Part shown: piece by piece, positions 28,127 through 38,038 of the stretch
Numbering within the stretch: the first letter of the stretch is position 1
Layout: the number at the start of each line of letters is the position of its first letter
Assembly (NCBI GenBank): GCA_020249285.1
Contig: JADCFX010000041.1
Location: 83,885-147,884 of the forward strand
Direction: 5' to 3'
DNA: 64,000 nucleotides
DNA from: Roseomonas sp.
GTDB taxonomy: Bacteria > Pseudomonadota > Alphaproteobacteria > Acetobacterales > Acetobacteraceae
Translations under genes and position numbers: made by a program
Notes under the pieces: generated by a model
Seen by the model: the letters and a program-made list of their open reading frames with translations, nothing else
Told to the model about the DNA's origin: nothing
Database searches by the model: none

Positions 28127-29413
28127 ATGATAGCAACCACCCTGTTCCTTGCCTTCGCCTTGCTGCTCGCGGGCGGTGTGCCTGTCGCGATTTGCCTTGG
28201 GCTGGCGGGCGCTTTCGCCATTTGGCTTGCGGATCAATCCATCATGGCGATGCCCACCAATGTCTATGCCGGCATTGCCAAGTACCCGTTGATCGCCATT
28301 CCCATGTTCGTGCTGGTGGGCAGCGTTTTTGATCGCACGGGCGTTGCACTGCGGCTGGTGCGCTTCGCAACCGCGCTGGTCGGCGCTGGGCGGGGTGCGC
28401 TTGCTTCCGTGGCCGTGCTGGTTGCGATGGTGATTGGCGGGATTTCGGGGTCAGGCCCGGCCACCAGCGCGGCGGTCGGCCAGGTGGTGACGAAAAGCAT
28501 GGCGGAGGATGGCTACCCGCGCCCCTTTATCGCCAGCACCGTGGGTGCGGCGGCGGCCACTGATATCCTGATCCCGCCTTCCATCGCCTTCATCGTCTAT
28601 GCCGTGCTGGTGCCGGGCGTTTCTGTGCCCGCTATTTTCGCTGCCGGCATGATCCCCGGGATTCTCGCCGGGCTTTGCATCATCGCGGCCGTGGTGATCA
28701 TTTCCATCGTCAAGGATTTCGGCGGTAAGGCGCGCCAGAAGGAAGCCATTGCGGTCTGGCAAAGCTTCAAGGAAGCCTTCTGGGGCCTGCTGGCGCCGGT
28801 GGTGATCCTGGGCGGCATGCGGCTTGGGCTTTTCACGCCAACGGAAGCCGCTGTTGTCGCGGTATTCTATGGGCTCTTTATCGGCTTTTTCGTCTATCGC
28901 AGCCTGACGCTTCGCGATGTCTATGAAATGCTGGTGGAGGCTGGGGAAATCTCTGCCGTCATCCTGATCGTCATTGCTTTGGCGACAGTCTTTGCCTGGT
29001 CAACCAGCACGCTTGGCATTGTGCGCCCGATTGTGGAATGGGTGGTGGGGCTTGGGCTTGGCTCGGCCGGCACACTCGCGCTGCTCACGATTTTCCTGAT
29101 CATTGTGGGCATGTTTCTGGATGGCATTTCGATCTTCCTGATCCTGCTACCGTTACTGCTGCCGATTGCCGCTGCCTTTCAATGGGATTTGACCTGGTTT
29201 GGCGTGGTGCTGACCATGATGATCGCCATTGGCCAATTCACGCCGCCCATGGCGGTGAATTTAATGGTATCCTGCCGGATTGCGGGGGTTTCCATGGAAA
29301 GCACCGTACCTTGGGTGATTTGGCTGGTGCTGGCCATGTTGCTTTCGGCCGTGGCCGTCATGGCCGTGCCGGATTTGGCGCTGTGGTTGCCGCGCGTGAT
29401 GGGGCTTGGCTAA
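28127..29413 (+). CDS. dctM: TRAP large permease DctM (second system)
   Basis: This 428-residue permease has the DctM pattern: ISGSGPATSAAVGQVVTKSM and AAATDILIPPSIAFIVYAVLVPG, plus the C-terminal pair FLDGISIFLILLPLLLPIA and GQFTPPMAVNLMVSCRIAGV. The operon is bounded by the divergent acyl-CoA synthetase on one side and a convergent Bug gene on the other. The substrate is unknown. Confidence 0.93.
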   Translation: MIATTLFLAFALLLAGGVPVAICLGLAGAFAIWLADQSIMAMPTNVYAGIAKYPLIAIPMFVLVGSVFDRTGVALRLVRFATALVGAGRGALASVAVLVAMVIGGISGSGPATSAAVGQVVTKSMAEDGYPRPFIASTVGAAAATDILIPPSIAFIVYAVLVPGVSVPAIFAAGMIPGILAGLCIIAAVVIISIVKDFGGKARQKEAIAVWQSFKEAFWGLLAPVVILGGMRLGLFTPTEAAVVAVFYGLFIGFFVYRSLTLRDVYEMLVEAGEISAVILIVIALATVFAWSTSTLGIVRPIVEWVVGLGLGSAGTLALLTIFLIIVGMFLDGISIFLILLPLLLPIAAAFQWDLTWFGVVLTMMIAIGQFTPPMAVNLMVSCRIAGVSMESTVPWVIWLVLAMLLSAVAVMAVPDLALWLPRVMGLG

Positions 29414-29422
29414 GCAAGCCCC

Positions 29423-30391
29423 CTACCCAAGCCTCAGCCCAAGTTCCTGCACGGTCTTTCTCTCATCCTCATAATGCGCCCGTGCCGCCACGGCGTAATC
29501 GGCGCTGTTCAAATAACGCACCGGCATATCGAAGCGCGCAATCACGGCCAGATGCGCGGGATCAAATAACGCTTCCTTGAAGGCATCATGCAGCACGCGC
29601 ACCACAGCGGGGTCCATGCCGCGTGGCCCACCGATGCCATAGGTGCTTTCACCCAGCACGTCATAGCCAACCTCTCGCAAGGTGGGCACATTCGGAAAGC
29701 GCGTTGCCCTTTCGCTCATCCATACGGCCAAGGGCCGCACACGCCCTTCCAACGCCATATCCGCCCAAGCGCTGGTTTCGGCTGAAAAATGAATATCGCC
29801 CGCCAATAGCGCTTGCAGATTGGGCGCAGCGCCGCGGAAGGGCACCGTCACCCAATCGATGCCAGCCAACCGCGCGAGCCGCGTCATTTGGATATCGGTG
29901 GTATTGGCGCCCGGCGTACCGTAATTGAACTTGCCTGGGTTGGCGCGCGCATCGGCCAGCAGTTCCTGCATGGTTCGCCAGGGTGCATCGCGGCGCACCA
30001 CGACGCCGCCCATATAGCCCACCAGGCGAATGATCCAGGTGAAATCCTGCATCGGGTCCCATTGCGGCCTTTCCTGCATCAGCGGCATGCGGAAACTGCC
30101 ATTGGACATTTGCGCGAGTGCATAGCCATCCGGCCGCGCCTCCCGCGCCAGGAATTGCGCCGCAAGAGACCCACCTGCGCCCGGCTTGTTTTCGACAATG
30201 ATCGGCTGGCCAAGCCGCTTCGCCGCCTGTTCGCACAAGGCGCGCATCTGAATATCCGTCGCGCCGCCCGGCGTCCATGGCACCATCACGCGGATCGGCT
30301 TGTCCGGAAACCGCCCCTGCGCCAGCGCGGGTGTCACCAGCGCCCCAGCCAAGCCTGCCATCACGGCGCGGCGCCCCAACAGCATGTCCAT
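29423..30391 (-). CDS. Bug-family periplasmic receptor
   Basis: This 322-residue receptor starts at the ATG at 30391 (MDMLLGRRAV) behind GGAGGAG; a second ATG two codons on is equally possible. The longer in-frame extension to 30793 would run through a terminator and the Tim44 gene in antisense. The signal peptide is followed by IRVMVPWTPGGATDIQMR and VENKPGAGGSLAAQ. No membrane components are adjacent. Confidence 0.88.
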   Translation of the reverse strand: MDMLLGRRAVMAGLAGALVTPALAQGRFPDKPIRVMVPWTPGGATDIQMRALCEQAAKRLGQPIIVENKPGAGGSLAAQFLAREARPDGYALAQMSNGSFRMPLMQERPQWDPMQDFTWIIRLVGYMGGVVVRRDAPWRTMQELLADARANPGKFNYGTPGANTTDIQMTRLARLAGIDWVTVPFRGAAPNLQALLAGDIHFSAETSAWADMALEGRVRPLAVWMSERATRFPNVPTLREVGYDVLGESTYGIGGPRGMDPAVVRVLHDAFKEALFDPAHLAVIARFDMPVRYLNSADYAVAARAHYEDERKTVQELGLRLG

Positions 30392-30493
30392 GATCTCCTC
30401 CCGTTTCTTTTCAGGAAGGTTAAACGAACCTATCTGCCAAAGGCGAGTATTTTTTGGCGCCTCAAACGCGATCCCACTACCGCCCCATGCACG

Positions 30494-30531
30494 CAAAAAA
30501 AACACCGTGATCAGCGGCAGCCGATCACGGT
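30494..30531 (-). terminator. Intrinsic terminator of the Tim44-domain gene
   Basis: Read on the minus strand, ACCGTGATC and GATCACGGT form a perfect 9-bp stem with a 10-base loop, followed by eight T residues (complement of 30495-30502). It lies 51 bases after the stop of the Tim44 gene and before the Bug gene on the same strand, so it insulates the two. Confidence 0.82.
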
Positions 30532-30581
30532 ATGGCGCAACACCAAACCGGCATGGCCTGCACCATACCGGCAATGCAACC

Positions 30582-31538
30582 TCAGGTGGTCTGCTGAATG
30601 GCCGAGAGCAGCCAGCGCTCCTCAGGGCCGCTGCGGACAAAGGTCCAAAGCTCGGTCGAGGTTTGGCGTTCTGTCGTGCTGCCTTCCACCAACTTGCCGG
30701 TTGCTTCCTCGAAAGTGGCGTCCAGCAGGCTGAAGCGCATGGCAACCGTCGCGTAATCCAGCCCATCCTCATGCCAAGCTTCGGAAAGGTCACCGCCTTC
30801 CAGCTTCACATCGCGGGTTTCATTACGCCAGCCGCGCGCATCCAAATCGCGGTAGTCATTCGCGAAATAGCCAACCATTTCAGGGGTTGCGAATTCCCGC
30901 AGGCCCTTAAGGTCACGGCGCGACCAGGCGGCATTCACCTCGATCAGGCTTTGCTCAAACGCCTGATAATCCTGCGGCGTCACTTGGACATCGCGCGCGG
31001 GCGCGGCATAGGAGCCGCCCGCGACCGGGGCAGCGGTACCGCCCATGGGCGCCGGTTCCATCTGGCGCGCATAACCGGAAGTACCGGCCATGGCAGGCGC
31101 GGCCTGGCGGCGGCGGAACAGGCGGAAGGCCAGATAGATCAGGCCGCCAATCAGCGCCACTTGCAGCAGCATGCCAAGCATGGCGCCGAGGCCGCCGATA
31201 CCCCCCAGAAGCCCACCGCCAAAGAGCATGCCGACCAGGCCGCCCATCAGCAAACCACCAGCCAGCGCGCCCATGAAGGAACGCTGCGGCTGCGCCTGAG
31301 GCGGCATGCCGGGACGCGCCGCGCCGCCGGCCTGTTGCGGGCCAGAAGGCTGCGTTGCCGTCCGTTCCATGGGCCGCGCGGTATTGGGCGCGGTCTGGGT
31401 CGGCGGCGGCGCGGAATAGGTCCGGCTGCCGCGGCTGCCGGAAGATGAATTGCCACCCGGCTTGGCATCGGCCAGGACTGGCACCAAAACCATGGCAAGG
31501 GCCGCGAAAGCGGTCAGAAGATAGCTTGGGCGACGCAT
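30582..31538 (-). CDS. Tim44-like domain protein, secreted/membrane-anchored
   Basis: This 318-residue protein has an N-terminal signal (LLTAFAALAMVLVPVLADA), then a Ser/Pro/Gln-rich linker (about 26-85). A Gly/Leu-rich hydrophobic region (about 88-140) could be one or two membrane passes, and a C-terminal Tim44-like domain begins near 180. That domain holds VTPQDYQAFEQSLIEVNAAWSRRDL and ends LWTFVRSGPEERWLLSAIQQ. Bacterial Tim44-like proteins are envelope proteins of uncertain role. It is divergent from the EAL-like pair across 185 bp. Confidence 0.82.
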   Translation of the reverse strand: MRRPSYLLTAFAALAMVLVPVLADAKPGGNSSSGSRGSRTYSAPPPTQTAPNTARPMERTATQPSGPQQAGGAARPGMPPQAQPQRSFMGALAGGLLMGGLVGMLFGGGLLGGIGGLGAMLGMLLQVALIGGLIYLAFRLFRRRQAAPAMAGTSGYARQMEPAPMGGTAAPVAGGSYAAPARDVQVTPQDYQAFEQSLIEVNAAWSRRDLKGLREFATPEMVGYFANDYRDLDARGWRNETRDVKLEGGDLSEAWHEDGLDYATVAMRFSLLDATFEEATGKLVEGSTTERQTSTELWTFVRSGPEERWLLSAIQQTT

Positions 31539-31723
31539 CGGAATCTGGACCTCTCCAACATGAACAGCTTTTAATATAGGTATTTCTACGCCAAAGCGAA
31601 GGGGTAAATTGCGCCGAGTGATTGAAGCTTTGGCGCAGCCGGGCCAAAAATGGGATAACGAAAGGCGCCTTCCCCCATTTCTATACGCCTTGCTAGTAGG
31701 TTTCTGCTAGACTCACCCATCGA

Positions 31724-32953
31724 ATGTCCAACTCACGAACCTCCCCCCCCCATCCGCAGGTCAGCCAGACCTCGTTGCAGGACGCCCTACGACGGGCGCT
31801 GCGCGATGAAGGTGGCCGAGCGGCGGTGCGGGTCGCCCCCGGGCCACAACCGGAAGCGCAGCGCTTGGTTTTCGCCCTGTTGCGGGAAGCATCGGACGTC
31901 AAGGGCGGGTCGCTGCTTGAAATCACGCCAAATGACTGGCTGCTGACTGAGCTACCCATTTTTGAAGCCGGTAAGCTCCAGACGCTGTTGGCGAAAATTC
32001 TGGGTGAAGCGTCGGTCGCTTTACTGCCGCTGCCGGCATCCAAGAACCTGCTCGCCGGGCTATTGCACGGCTCCCGCGTGCCCCAGTTTCTTGAAGTGCC
32101 AACGGCGGAGCTGGTCTCGCCCATTGGTCTTGATGCCCGGCTGGATAGAGTCAATTTGGCGCAAATCTATCGCCGGCAAAATATTGTTGGCATCGCAGAT
32201 GGGCTGCTGCCGCGGCTGGTTTTCCAGCGCCTTGCCCCAGAGAGATCAGGGTTGCGGCAAATCCTTGGGGGGCTTGCCAAAGATCGCGCGCTGCTGCGCC
32301 ATGCGGAAGCGCAGATCCAGAAACGGGTGCTTGAAGCGCTTGGGGATGAGGGCACACGTCAATCAATCATGGGGGGCGGGCCGATTGCGCCCCTATTTCT
32401 GGATTTGCCCCCTGAATTGCTTCCCGCAACGTCGCCGGATGCGAATGACACGTCACTCCCCGCCGCTGCACCGGCTCTTTACGCCACGCTCGCTTTGCAT
32501 GATGCGATCTCCATCAGCAATCTCGCCAGCAGACGAGAAGCGCTGCACCAGGAAGCCTGGGGTATTGCCATAGCAGGGCTTTCAGCATCAGCGCTTGGCC
32601 TGATGGATATGGATGCCCTGCCCGCGGATTGGCTGATCCTGGATTGGTCACCGGCACTGGAAGACACGCAGGCGCTTAAGGCTTTACGACGCGTTGATCG
32701 CGCGCGCCTTATCCTCGATGGTTGCAATGGTGAAGCGGCCCTCACCTGGGGTCTCAGCCAAGGCATTCAGCTTTATTGCGGGCCGTGGATAGAAGACGTC
32801 ATCGCCGCGAGCCGCATGGAGCATTGCAGCGAAGCGGAACTCTGCCTGCGTTCGGAATGTCGCGCCCGCGGGCTGGCGACCTCGCCCCCCGACAGGCTCG
32901 GCTGCCATAGGCCCCTTTTGCTGGAAGCCGTATTGCCGGAGCGCGGTTCATGA
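31724..32953 (+). CDS. Unrecognised protein with a degenerate EAL-like C-terminus (first of pair)
   Basis: This 409-residue protein is not assigned to a named family. Its C-terminal ~150 residues follow the EAL layout: AIAGLSASALGLMDMDALPADWLILDW resembles the EAL loop and the lpxDxiKiD strand, and AALTWGLSQGIQLYCGPWIED resembles the final barrel strand. The catalytic EAL triplet and metal ligands are not visible, so it would be an inactive cyclic-di-GMP phosphodiesterase relative (inference). It overlaps the next gene by ATGA, which encodes a protein of the same layout. Confidence 0.6.
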   Translation: MSNSRTSPPHPQVSQTSLQDALRRALRDEGGRAAVRVAPGPQPEAQRLVFALLREASDVKGGSLLEITPNDWLLTELPIFEAGKLQTLLAKILGEASVALLPLPASKNLLAGLLHGSRVPQFLEVPTAELVSPIGLDARLDRVNLAQIYRRQNIVGIADGLLPRLVFQRLAPERSGLRQILGGLAKDRALLRHAEAQIQKRVLEALGDEGTRQSIMGGGPIAPLFLDLPPELLPATSPDANDTSLPAAAPALYATLALHDAISISNLASRREALHQEAWGIAIAGLSASALGLMDMDALPADWLILDWSPALEDTQALKALRRVDRARLILDGCNGEAALTWGLSQGIQLYCGPWIEDVIAASRMEHCSEAELCLRSECRARGLATSPPDRLGCHRPLLLEAVLPERGS

Positions 32954-34128
32954 GTTCTGCCAAGCTCAATACTGCCGCCCTGCCGGCTGAGGCACTTGGG
33001 GCTGTGGCGCTTTCCGGTGCCATTCGTGATGCGGTCGCCCTTGGCGAGGAGCGCCTGGTTCTCATGCTGCGATTTTCGGCCCTGCCGCGCGCCCGGCGCT
33101 TTGGCACACGGGCAGAATTGTTGCGTGAAGCCTGGGAGCCTTTGAATAGCACTGCCCGGGTCAGGGGTTTCAAATTACGGGGCGGTGATCTGGTTGCCAT
33201 CGGTCTGCCCAAGGCGAGCGATGCGCTGGAGCATCAGCGCAAAATCCTGTTTTCCATGCTGGAGCCTGAGGAAGCGGAAAAAGCGGTCTATATGCTCCGT
33301 CTGCCGCAACAGGCAGCGGCTGTGATGGCTGCCGTCGAAGACAGCCTTGGTATGGTGGAGGCCATGCGCGCCATGACGCTGGATGAGCCGGAGAATCGCG
33401 TGGTTGACACTGCGGCCCTGGCATCGGCTGAGCGCGGCCTGACCACCGCTGATCTGAGCATTTTTTTCCGCCGGCAAAAGGTTTGCTGGCTTGAGCCTGG
33501 CGGGCAGAACACCAAGCTATTCTGGGAAGACCGCCGCGTCGAGCTCTCGGAAGTCTGTGAAAGACTTTTGCCTGGCTACGATATCTCACTGACGCCTGCC
33601 TTTGCGCAGAGGCTGATGCAATCCATTGACCGCCGGCAATTGAGCGATATCGCCCGGCCTGAGGCATTGCGCGACATGCGCACCCTTGCGCTGCCGCTTC
33701 GCGTGGAAAGTCTTTTTTCGGCAGAATTCCTGCGCCTTGATTCCATCATGCCGCAAAGCCAGCGACATAAGCTGATCATTGGGCTTGATTCGGAAGATGT
33801 GCTGGCCGATCCTGACCTTTTTCTGCTGGCGCGCCATTTCGCAAAGGCGCGGGGTTATCGGCTGATGCTTGAAGCGGCTTCACCCTTTGCTGCAACAGTG
33901 GTGTCCAGCCTCCGTGGCGGCTTTGACTTTCTGCGCCTCAAATGGTCCGAGGATTTCCCCGGCGCAGATAGCGCTGCGACGGCAGAGCTCAGCAAAAAGC
34001 TCGCCCACGCAGCCGAACACGTGGTGCTGGCGGGTGCGGATCGCCCCGCGGCCATTGCCTGGGGCTGGGAAGCAGGCATTCGCATGTTCCAGGGCCGCCT
34101 GATTGAAAGCCAACGCCCCGCAAGCTGA
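32950..34128 (+). CDS. Unrecognised protein with a degenerate EAL-like C-terminus (second of pair)
   Basis: This 392-residue protein is encoded directly after, and overlapping, the preceding one. Its C-terminus (HKLIIGLDSEDVLADPDLFL, GGFDFLRLKWSEDF, AAIAWGWEAGIRMFQGRLIE) resembles the later half of an EAL barrel, where the last strand is normally G-x-x-x-QG. The N-terminal ~200 residues are helical and unassigned. Catalytic acidic residues expected of an active phosphodiesterase are not seen. The pair could form a heterodimeric sensor or scaffold. Confidence 0.6.
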   Translation: MSSAKLNTAALPAEALGAVALSGAIRDAVALGEERLVLMLRFSALPRARRFGTRAELLREAWEPLNSTARVRGFKLRGGDLVAIGLPKASDALEHQRKILFSMLEPEEAEKAVYMLRLPQQAAAVMAAVEDSLGMVEAMRAMTLDEPENRVVDTAALASAERGLTTADLSIFFRRQKVCWLEPGGQNTKLFWEDRRVELSEVCERLLPGYDISLTPAFAQRLMQSIDRRQLSDIARPEALRDMRTLALPLRVESLFSAEFLRLDSIMPQSQRHKLIIGLDSEDVLADPDLFLLARHFAKARGYRLMLEAASPFAATVVSSLRGGFDFLRLKWSEDFPGADSAATAELSKKLAHAAEHVVLAGADRPAAIAWGWEAGIRMFQGRLIESQRPAS

Positions 34129-34163
34129 CGCCATGGCTTGGCGAAACGCTGGTTTGGGCCGAT

Positions 34164-34919
34164 ATGGCCCTCATGCCGCTTCCCGCCATTGAGGCCCAGG
34201 GCCTGACCAAAACCTACAAGGCTGGCGACCCGCCCGCCGTGGCTGGCTTGGATTTCATCCAGCCCGCCGGCAGCACCTGGGCGCTGCTGGGCGGCAATGG
34301 CGCGGGCAAATCCACCACCATCGCCATGCTGCTGGGCCTTTTGGTACCCAGTTCGGGTCGAGTGGTGGTCCTTGGCCATGACATGGCGCGGGATCGCTTC
34401 GCGGCGCTGGCGCGGATGAATTTTTCTTCCCCCTATGTCGCGCTGCCGCATCGGCTGACGGTCCGGGAAAACCTGATGGTCTATGCGCATTTGTATACCG
34501 TGCCCAAGGCGCATGAGCGCATCGCCGCATTGGCGGAAAGGCTGCAATTGACCAGCTTTCTGGACCGCCCAGCGGGGCAGCTTTCGGCGGGGCAGAAAAC
34601 CCGCGTGGCAATTGCGAAATCGCTCATCAATCAACCGGAATTGCTGCTGCTGGATGAACCCACCGCCAGCCTAGACCCCGATACGGGCGATTGGGTGCGG
34701 AGCCTTTTGGAAGCCTACCGCGCTGAAACAGGTGCGGCCATTCTGCTCGCCAGCCACAATATGGCGGAAGTCGAACGCCTTGCGCATCACGTCCTGATGC
34801 TTAAGGGCGGACGCATTGTGGACCAAGGCAGCCCCGCCGACCTGATCGCACGCTATGGCCGCGATGATCTGGAACAGGTGTTTCTGGATATCGCCCGCGG
34901 CCAGGGGCGCGCGGCATGA
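34164..34919 (+). CDS. ABC transporter ATP-binding protein (ABC-2 export type)
   Basis: This 251-residue ATPase has Walker A GGNGAGKST, the signature LSAGQKTRVAIAKSL (a variant with Ala in place of the usual Gly) and Walker B LLLLDEPTASLDPDTG. It overlaps the permease gene by four bases (ATGA). A start at the ATG at 34173 (MPLPAIEAQGLTK) is also possible. The pair forms a two-gene ABC-2 exporter of unknown substrate. Confidence 0.88.
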   Translation: MALMPLPAIEAQGLTKTYKAGDPPAVAGLDFIQPAGSTWALLGGNGAGKSTTIAMLLGLLVPSSGRVVVLGHDMARDRFAALARMNFSSPYVALPHRLTVRENLMVYAHLYTVPKAHERIAALAERLQLTSFLDRPAGQLSAGQKTRVAIAKSLINQPELLLLDEPTASLDPDTGDWVRSLLEAYRAETGAAILLASHNMAEVERLAHHVLMLKGGRIVDQGSPADLIARYGRDDLEQVFLDIARGQGRAA

Positions 34920-35716
34920 GCGGCGCGGTGCGGCGTGTTTGGGGGCTAATGTATCGGCATTTGGCGCTGTATCGGCGTTCCTGGCCGCGCGTTTTGGAAT
35001 TGATGTATTGGCCCGTACTGCAAATGCTGGTCTGGGGTTTTGTGACGGCTTGGCTCGCTGGCGTGCAGAACAATACGGCCAGTGTCACCGCCGGCGTGCT
35101 GCTGGGCGGCGTGCTGCTGTGGGAGGTGACGCTGCGCAGCCAAATGGGCTTCGCCATTTCCTTCCTGGAGGAAATCTGGTCACGCAATCTGGGCCATATC
35201 TTTGTGGCCCCGCTGAGGCCCACTGAATTGGTGGCAGGCTTGGTCGCCATGAGCATGCTCCGCACCGCCATTGGCGTAGGCCCAGCCATTCTGCTGGCCT
35301 TCCTGCTTTACGGCTTTGGCATTTGGACCCTGGGGCCGGTGCTGGTGCTCTATTTCGCGGCCCTGATGGCAATGGGCTGGGCGGTCGCGCTTGGCGTCAC
35401 GGCGCTGATCCTCCGCCATGGCGCGGGGGCCGAGGCTTTGGCCTGGGGCGTGCTGTTCGGCTTGGCGCCCTTCTCAGCGGTGTTTTATCCGGTTTCGGTG
35501 CTGCCTGGCTGGTTGCAGCCCGTCTCACTCGCCATTCCGGCGACGCATGTTTTTGAGGGAATGCGTGCCGCGCTATTGGATGGGCGGCTGGCCTGGGATC
35601 ATCTGGCCTATGCTTTTGCGCTTGATCTGATCTGGCTTGGACTGGCGGCCTGGCTTTTCATGGCGCAATTCCAGGCGGCGCGCGTCCGAGGCGCTTTGAT
35701 GAATATTGGCGAATAA
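34916..35716 (+). CDS. ABC-2 type transporter permease
   Basis: This 266-residue protein has six hydrophobic segments of the ABC-2 membrane family. A GFAISFLEEIWSRNLGHIFVAPL stretch lies between helices, as in polysaccharide or drug exporters, and the C-terminal part has FYPVSVLPGWLQPVSLAIPATHVFEGMR. It is translationally coupled to its ATPase. The substrate may be a lipid, polysaccharide or drug. Confidence 0.88.
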   Translation: MSGAVRRVWGLMYRHLALYRRSWPRVLELMYWPVLQMLVWGFVTAWLAGVQNNTASVTAGVLLGGVLLWEVTLRSQMGFAISFLEEIWSRNLGHIFVAPLRPTELVAGLVAMSMLRTAIGVGPAILLAFLLYGFGIWTLGPVLVLYFAALMAMGWAVALGVTALILRHGAGAEALAWGVLFGLAPFSAVFYPVSVLPGWLQPVSLAIPATHVFEGMRAALLDGRLAWDHLAYAFALDLIWLGLAAWLFMAQFQAARVRGALMNIGE

Positions 35717-35828
35717 ACCAAGGCGCCTCTTTCATCTTGCGCGCTTTTCCGGCAAGTTTCCCCTTTCCGGTCCTTGGTGGGGCGATGGTCGCCTTTGCCC
35801 GGACCGGTAGCTTGCGGAGACTGGAAAC

Positions 35829-37031
35829 GTGATTCCCGCCCTGATGCCGACCTATAACCGTGCCGACCTTGCTTTTGAGCGGGGCGAAGGCGCGCGACTT
35901 TGGACGGAAGACGGCCGACGTTTCCTGGATTTCGGCGCGGGCGTCGCGACTTCCTCACTCGGCCACGGGCACCAGCATCTGACGCGGATGATTGCGGAAC
36001 AGGCGGGCAAGATCATTCATGCCTCAAACCTGTATCGCATCCCGCAGGCGGAAAGGCTGGCGCAGCGGCATGTGGAAAATTCCTTCGCTGACAGCGTGTT
36101 TTTCTGCAATTCCGGCGCCGAAGCGAATGAGGGCATGATCAAGGCTGTCCGCAAATACCATGCGGAAAATGGCCATCCGGAACGCTACCGGCTGATCTGT
36201 TTTGAAGGCGCCTTCCATGGCCGCACCATGGCCGCGCTGGCCGCCACGGGGAATGAGAAATACCTGGCCGGCTTCGGCCCGCCGGTTGAAGGCTTCGACC
36301 ATGTGCCCTTCGACAATATGAATGCGGTGCGTGATGCGATCGGTCCCAATACGGCCGGCGTGATGATTGAACCCGTGCAGGGTGAAGGCGGCGTGCGCCC
36401 CGCGCCGCTTCGTTTCCTGCGCGAATTGCGCGCCATGTGCGATGAATACGGGCTGTTGCTGGCTTTGGATGAAGTGCAGACCGGCATGGGCCGTTCCGGC
36501 AAGATGTGGGCCCATCAATGGGCGGGGATCGAACCTGATGTCATGTCATCCGCCAAGGGCATTGGCGGCGGCTTCCCGCTGGGCGGCATTTTCGCCAAGG
36601 AACATGTGGCGAAGCATTTGAAGGCCGGCACGCATGGTTCAACCTATGGCGGCGGTCCGCTTGCTTGCGCCGCGGGCAATGCGGTGATGGATGTTGTCTC
36701 CGCCCCCGGCTTCCTTGACCGTGTGGATCAGGTGGCGCGACATTTGTGGCGCGGCCTGCTGGCGCTGGCCGCCAAGCATCCGACAGTGATTGAGGATGTG
36801 CGCGGCGCCGGCCTGCTGCTTGGCCTGAAGCTGCGGCCCGAGGTGAATAACGGCGAAATGCAGAATGCCGCCGTGGCCGAGGGTCTGCTGACGGTGGCGG
36901 CGGGGATGAATGTGCTGCGCCTGGCGCCGCCGCTGATCATCACTGAGGCGGATGCGGATGAGGCGGTGGCCTTGCTCGATCGCGCTTGCCTGCGCCTGAC
37001 CCCAGCGGGTGCCCAAGCCGCGGCGCAATGA
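35829..37031 (+). CDS. argD: Acetylornithine aminotransferase ArgD
   Basis: This 400-residue class III PLP aminotransferase starts with GTG at 35829. It has [50 protein letters not shown] and the Schiff-base Lys at about 243 in [13 protein letters not shown]. Its overlap (ATGA) with argF supports the arginine-pathway role: transfer of the amino group to N-acetylglutamate semialdehyde. It may also serve as succinyldiaminopimelate aminotransferase, as is known for the family. Confidence 0.93.
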   Translation: MIPALMPTYNRADLAFERGEGARLWTEDGRRFLDFGAGVATSSLGHGHQHLTRMIAEQAGKIIHASNLYRIPQAERLAQRHVENSFADSVFFCNSGAEANEGMIKAVRKYHAENGHPERYRLICFEGAFHGRTMAALAATGNEKYLAGFGPPVEGFDHVPFDNMNAVRDAIGPNTAGVMIEPVQGEGGVRPAPLRFLRELRAMCDEYGLLLALDEVQTGMGRSGKMWAHQWAGIEPDVMSSAKGIGGGFPLGGIFAKEHVAKHLKAGTHGSTYGGGPLACAAGNAVMDVVSAPGFLDRVDQVARHLWRGLLALAAKHPTVIEDVRGAGLLLGLKLRPEVNNGEMQNAAVAEGLLTVAAGMNVLRLAPPLIITEADADEAVALLDRACLRLTPAGAQAAAQ

Positions 37032-37978
37032 GTGCAATGTTGAAATCGGTTAGGGGCGGCGATGCGCCGCCCCGCCACTTTTTGGAATTGATGGATCTTG
37101 AACCGGCGGTGCTGCGCCGGATGCTTGATGTAGCCGGGCGCGCCAAGCGGGGCGAGCTTGCGGGCAAGCCCTTGGCCGGCAAATCCATTGCGCTGATTTT
37201 CGAAAAACCCTCGACCCGCACACGCGTTTCCTTTGAAGTGGGGATCCGCCAATTGGGTGGCGATGTTGTGGTGCTGTCCACCAAGGACATGCAGCTTGGC
37301 CGAGGCGAAACCCCGGCGGATACCGCGAAGGTGCTTTCCCGCTATGTGGATGCCATCATGCTGCGCACCGATAATGTGCAGAAAATCCGTGAATTGGCGG
37401 AACATGCGACGGTGCCGGTGATCAATGGCCTCACGGATGTTTCGCATCCCTGCCAGTTGATGGCCGATGTGATGACCTTTGAGGAACATCGCGGCCCGAT
37501 TGCCGGGCAGGTGGTGGCCTGGACAGGTGATGGCAATAATGTCGCGCAATCCTTCATCCAAGCGGCGGCGCGGTTTGGTTTTACGCTACGGCTTGCAACC
37601 CCGCCGGAATTGGCGCCGCCCGCGGAATTGATCGCCTGGGCGCGTGCCCAAGGGGCGAAGGTGGAATTGACCCATGACCCCATCGCCGCCGTGCGTGATG
37701 CGCGCTGTGTGGTGACCGATAGCTGGGTTTCCATGTCTGATGAACGCGAAGGGCGGGCAGAGAGCCGGCATAATCTTCTGGCGCCCTATCAGCTTAATTC
37801 TGCGCTGCTGAAGCACGCCGCGCCGGATGCGATTGTGATGCATTGCCTGCCAGCACATCGCGGCGAGGAAATCACCGATGAGGTGATGGATGGGCCGCAA
37901 AGCGTGGTGTTTGATGAGGCAGAGAACCGGCTTCATGCGCAGAAGGGTGTGCTGCTTTGGGCCTTGGGGTTGGCGTAA
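37028..37978 (+). CDS. argF: Ornithine carbamoyltransferase ArgF
   Basis: This 316-residue enzyme starts at the ATG at 37028, overlapping the argD stop. The carbamoyl-phosphate motif STRTR is at 62-66, and [11 protein letters not shown] begins near residue 272 with the catalytic Cys. It makes citrulline from ornithine and carbamoyl phosphate in the cytoplasm. A palindrome follows nine bases after the stop. Confidence 0.95.
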   Translation: MSAMLKSVRGGDAPPRHFLELMDLEPAVLRRMLDVAGRAKRGELAGKPLAGKSIALIFEKPSTRTRVSFEVGIRQLGGDVVVLSTKDMQLGRGETPADTAKVLSRYVDAIMLRTDNVQKIRELAEHATVPVINGLTDVSHPCQLMADVMTFEEHRGPIAGQVVAWTGDGNNVAQSFIQAAARFGFTLRLATPPELAPPAELIAWARAQGAKVELTHDPIAAVRDARCVVTDSWVSMSDEREGRAESRHNLLAPYQLNSALLKHAAPDAIVMHCLPAHRGEEITDEVMDGPQSVVFDEAENRLHAQKGVLLWALGLA

Positions 37979-37986
37979 CGCTTACG

Positions 37987-38012
37987 GCGTGACCCGTGAC
38001 AGCGGGTCACGC
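37987..38012 (+). terminator. Palindrome after argDF
   Basis: GCGTGACCC and GGGTCACGC are perfect 9-bp inverted repeats with an 8-base loop, beginning nine bases after argF. It has the same stem/loop sizes and nearly the same stem as the hairpin at 6249-6274, and lacks a U-tract. Confidence 0.55.
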
Positions 38013-38038
38013 GTAGTTAGGCTGATTAGGCCCCCACC

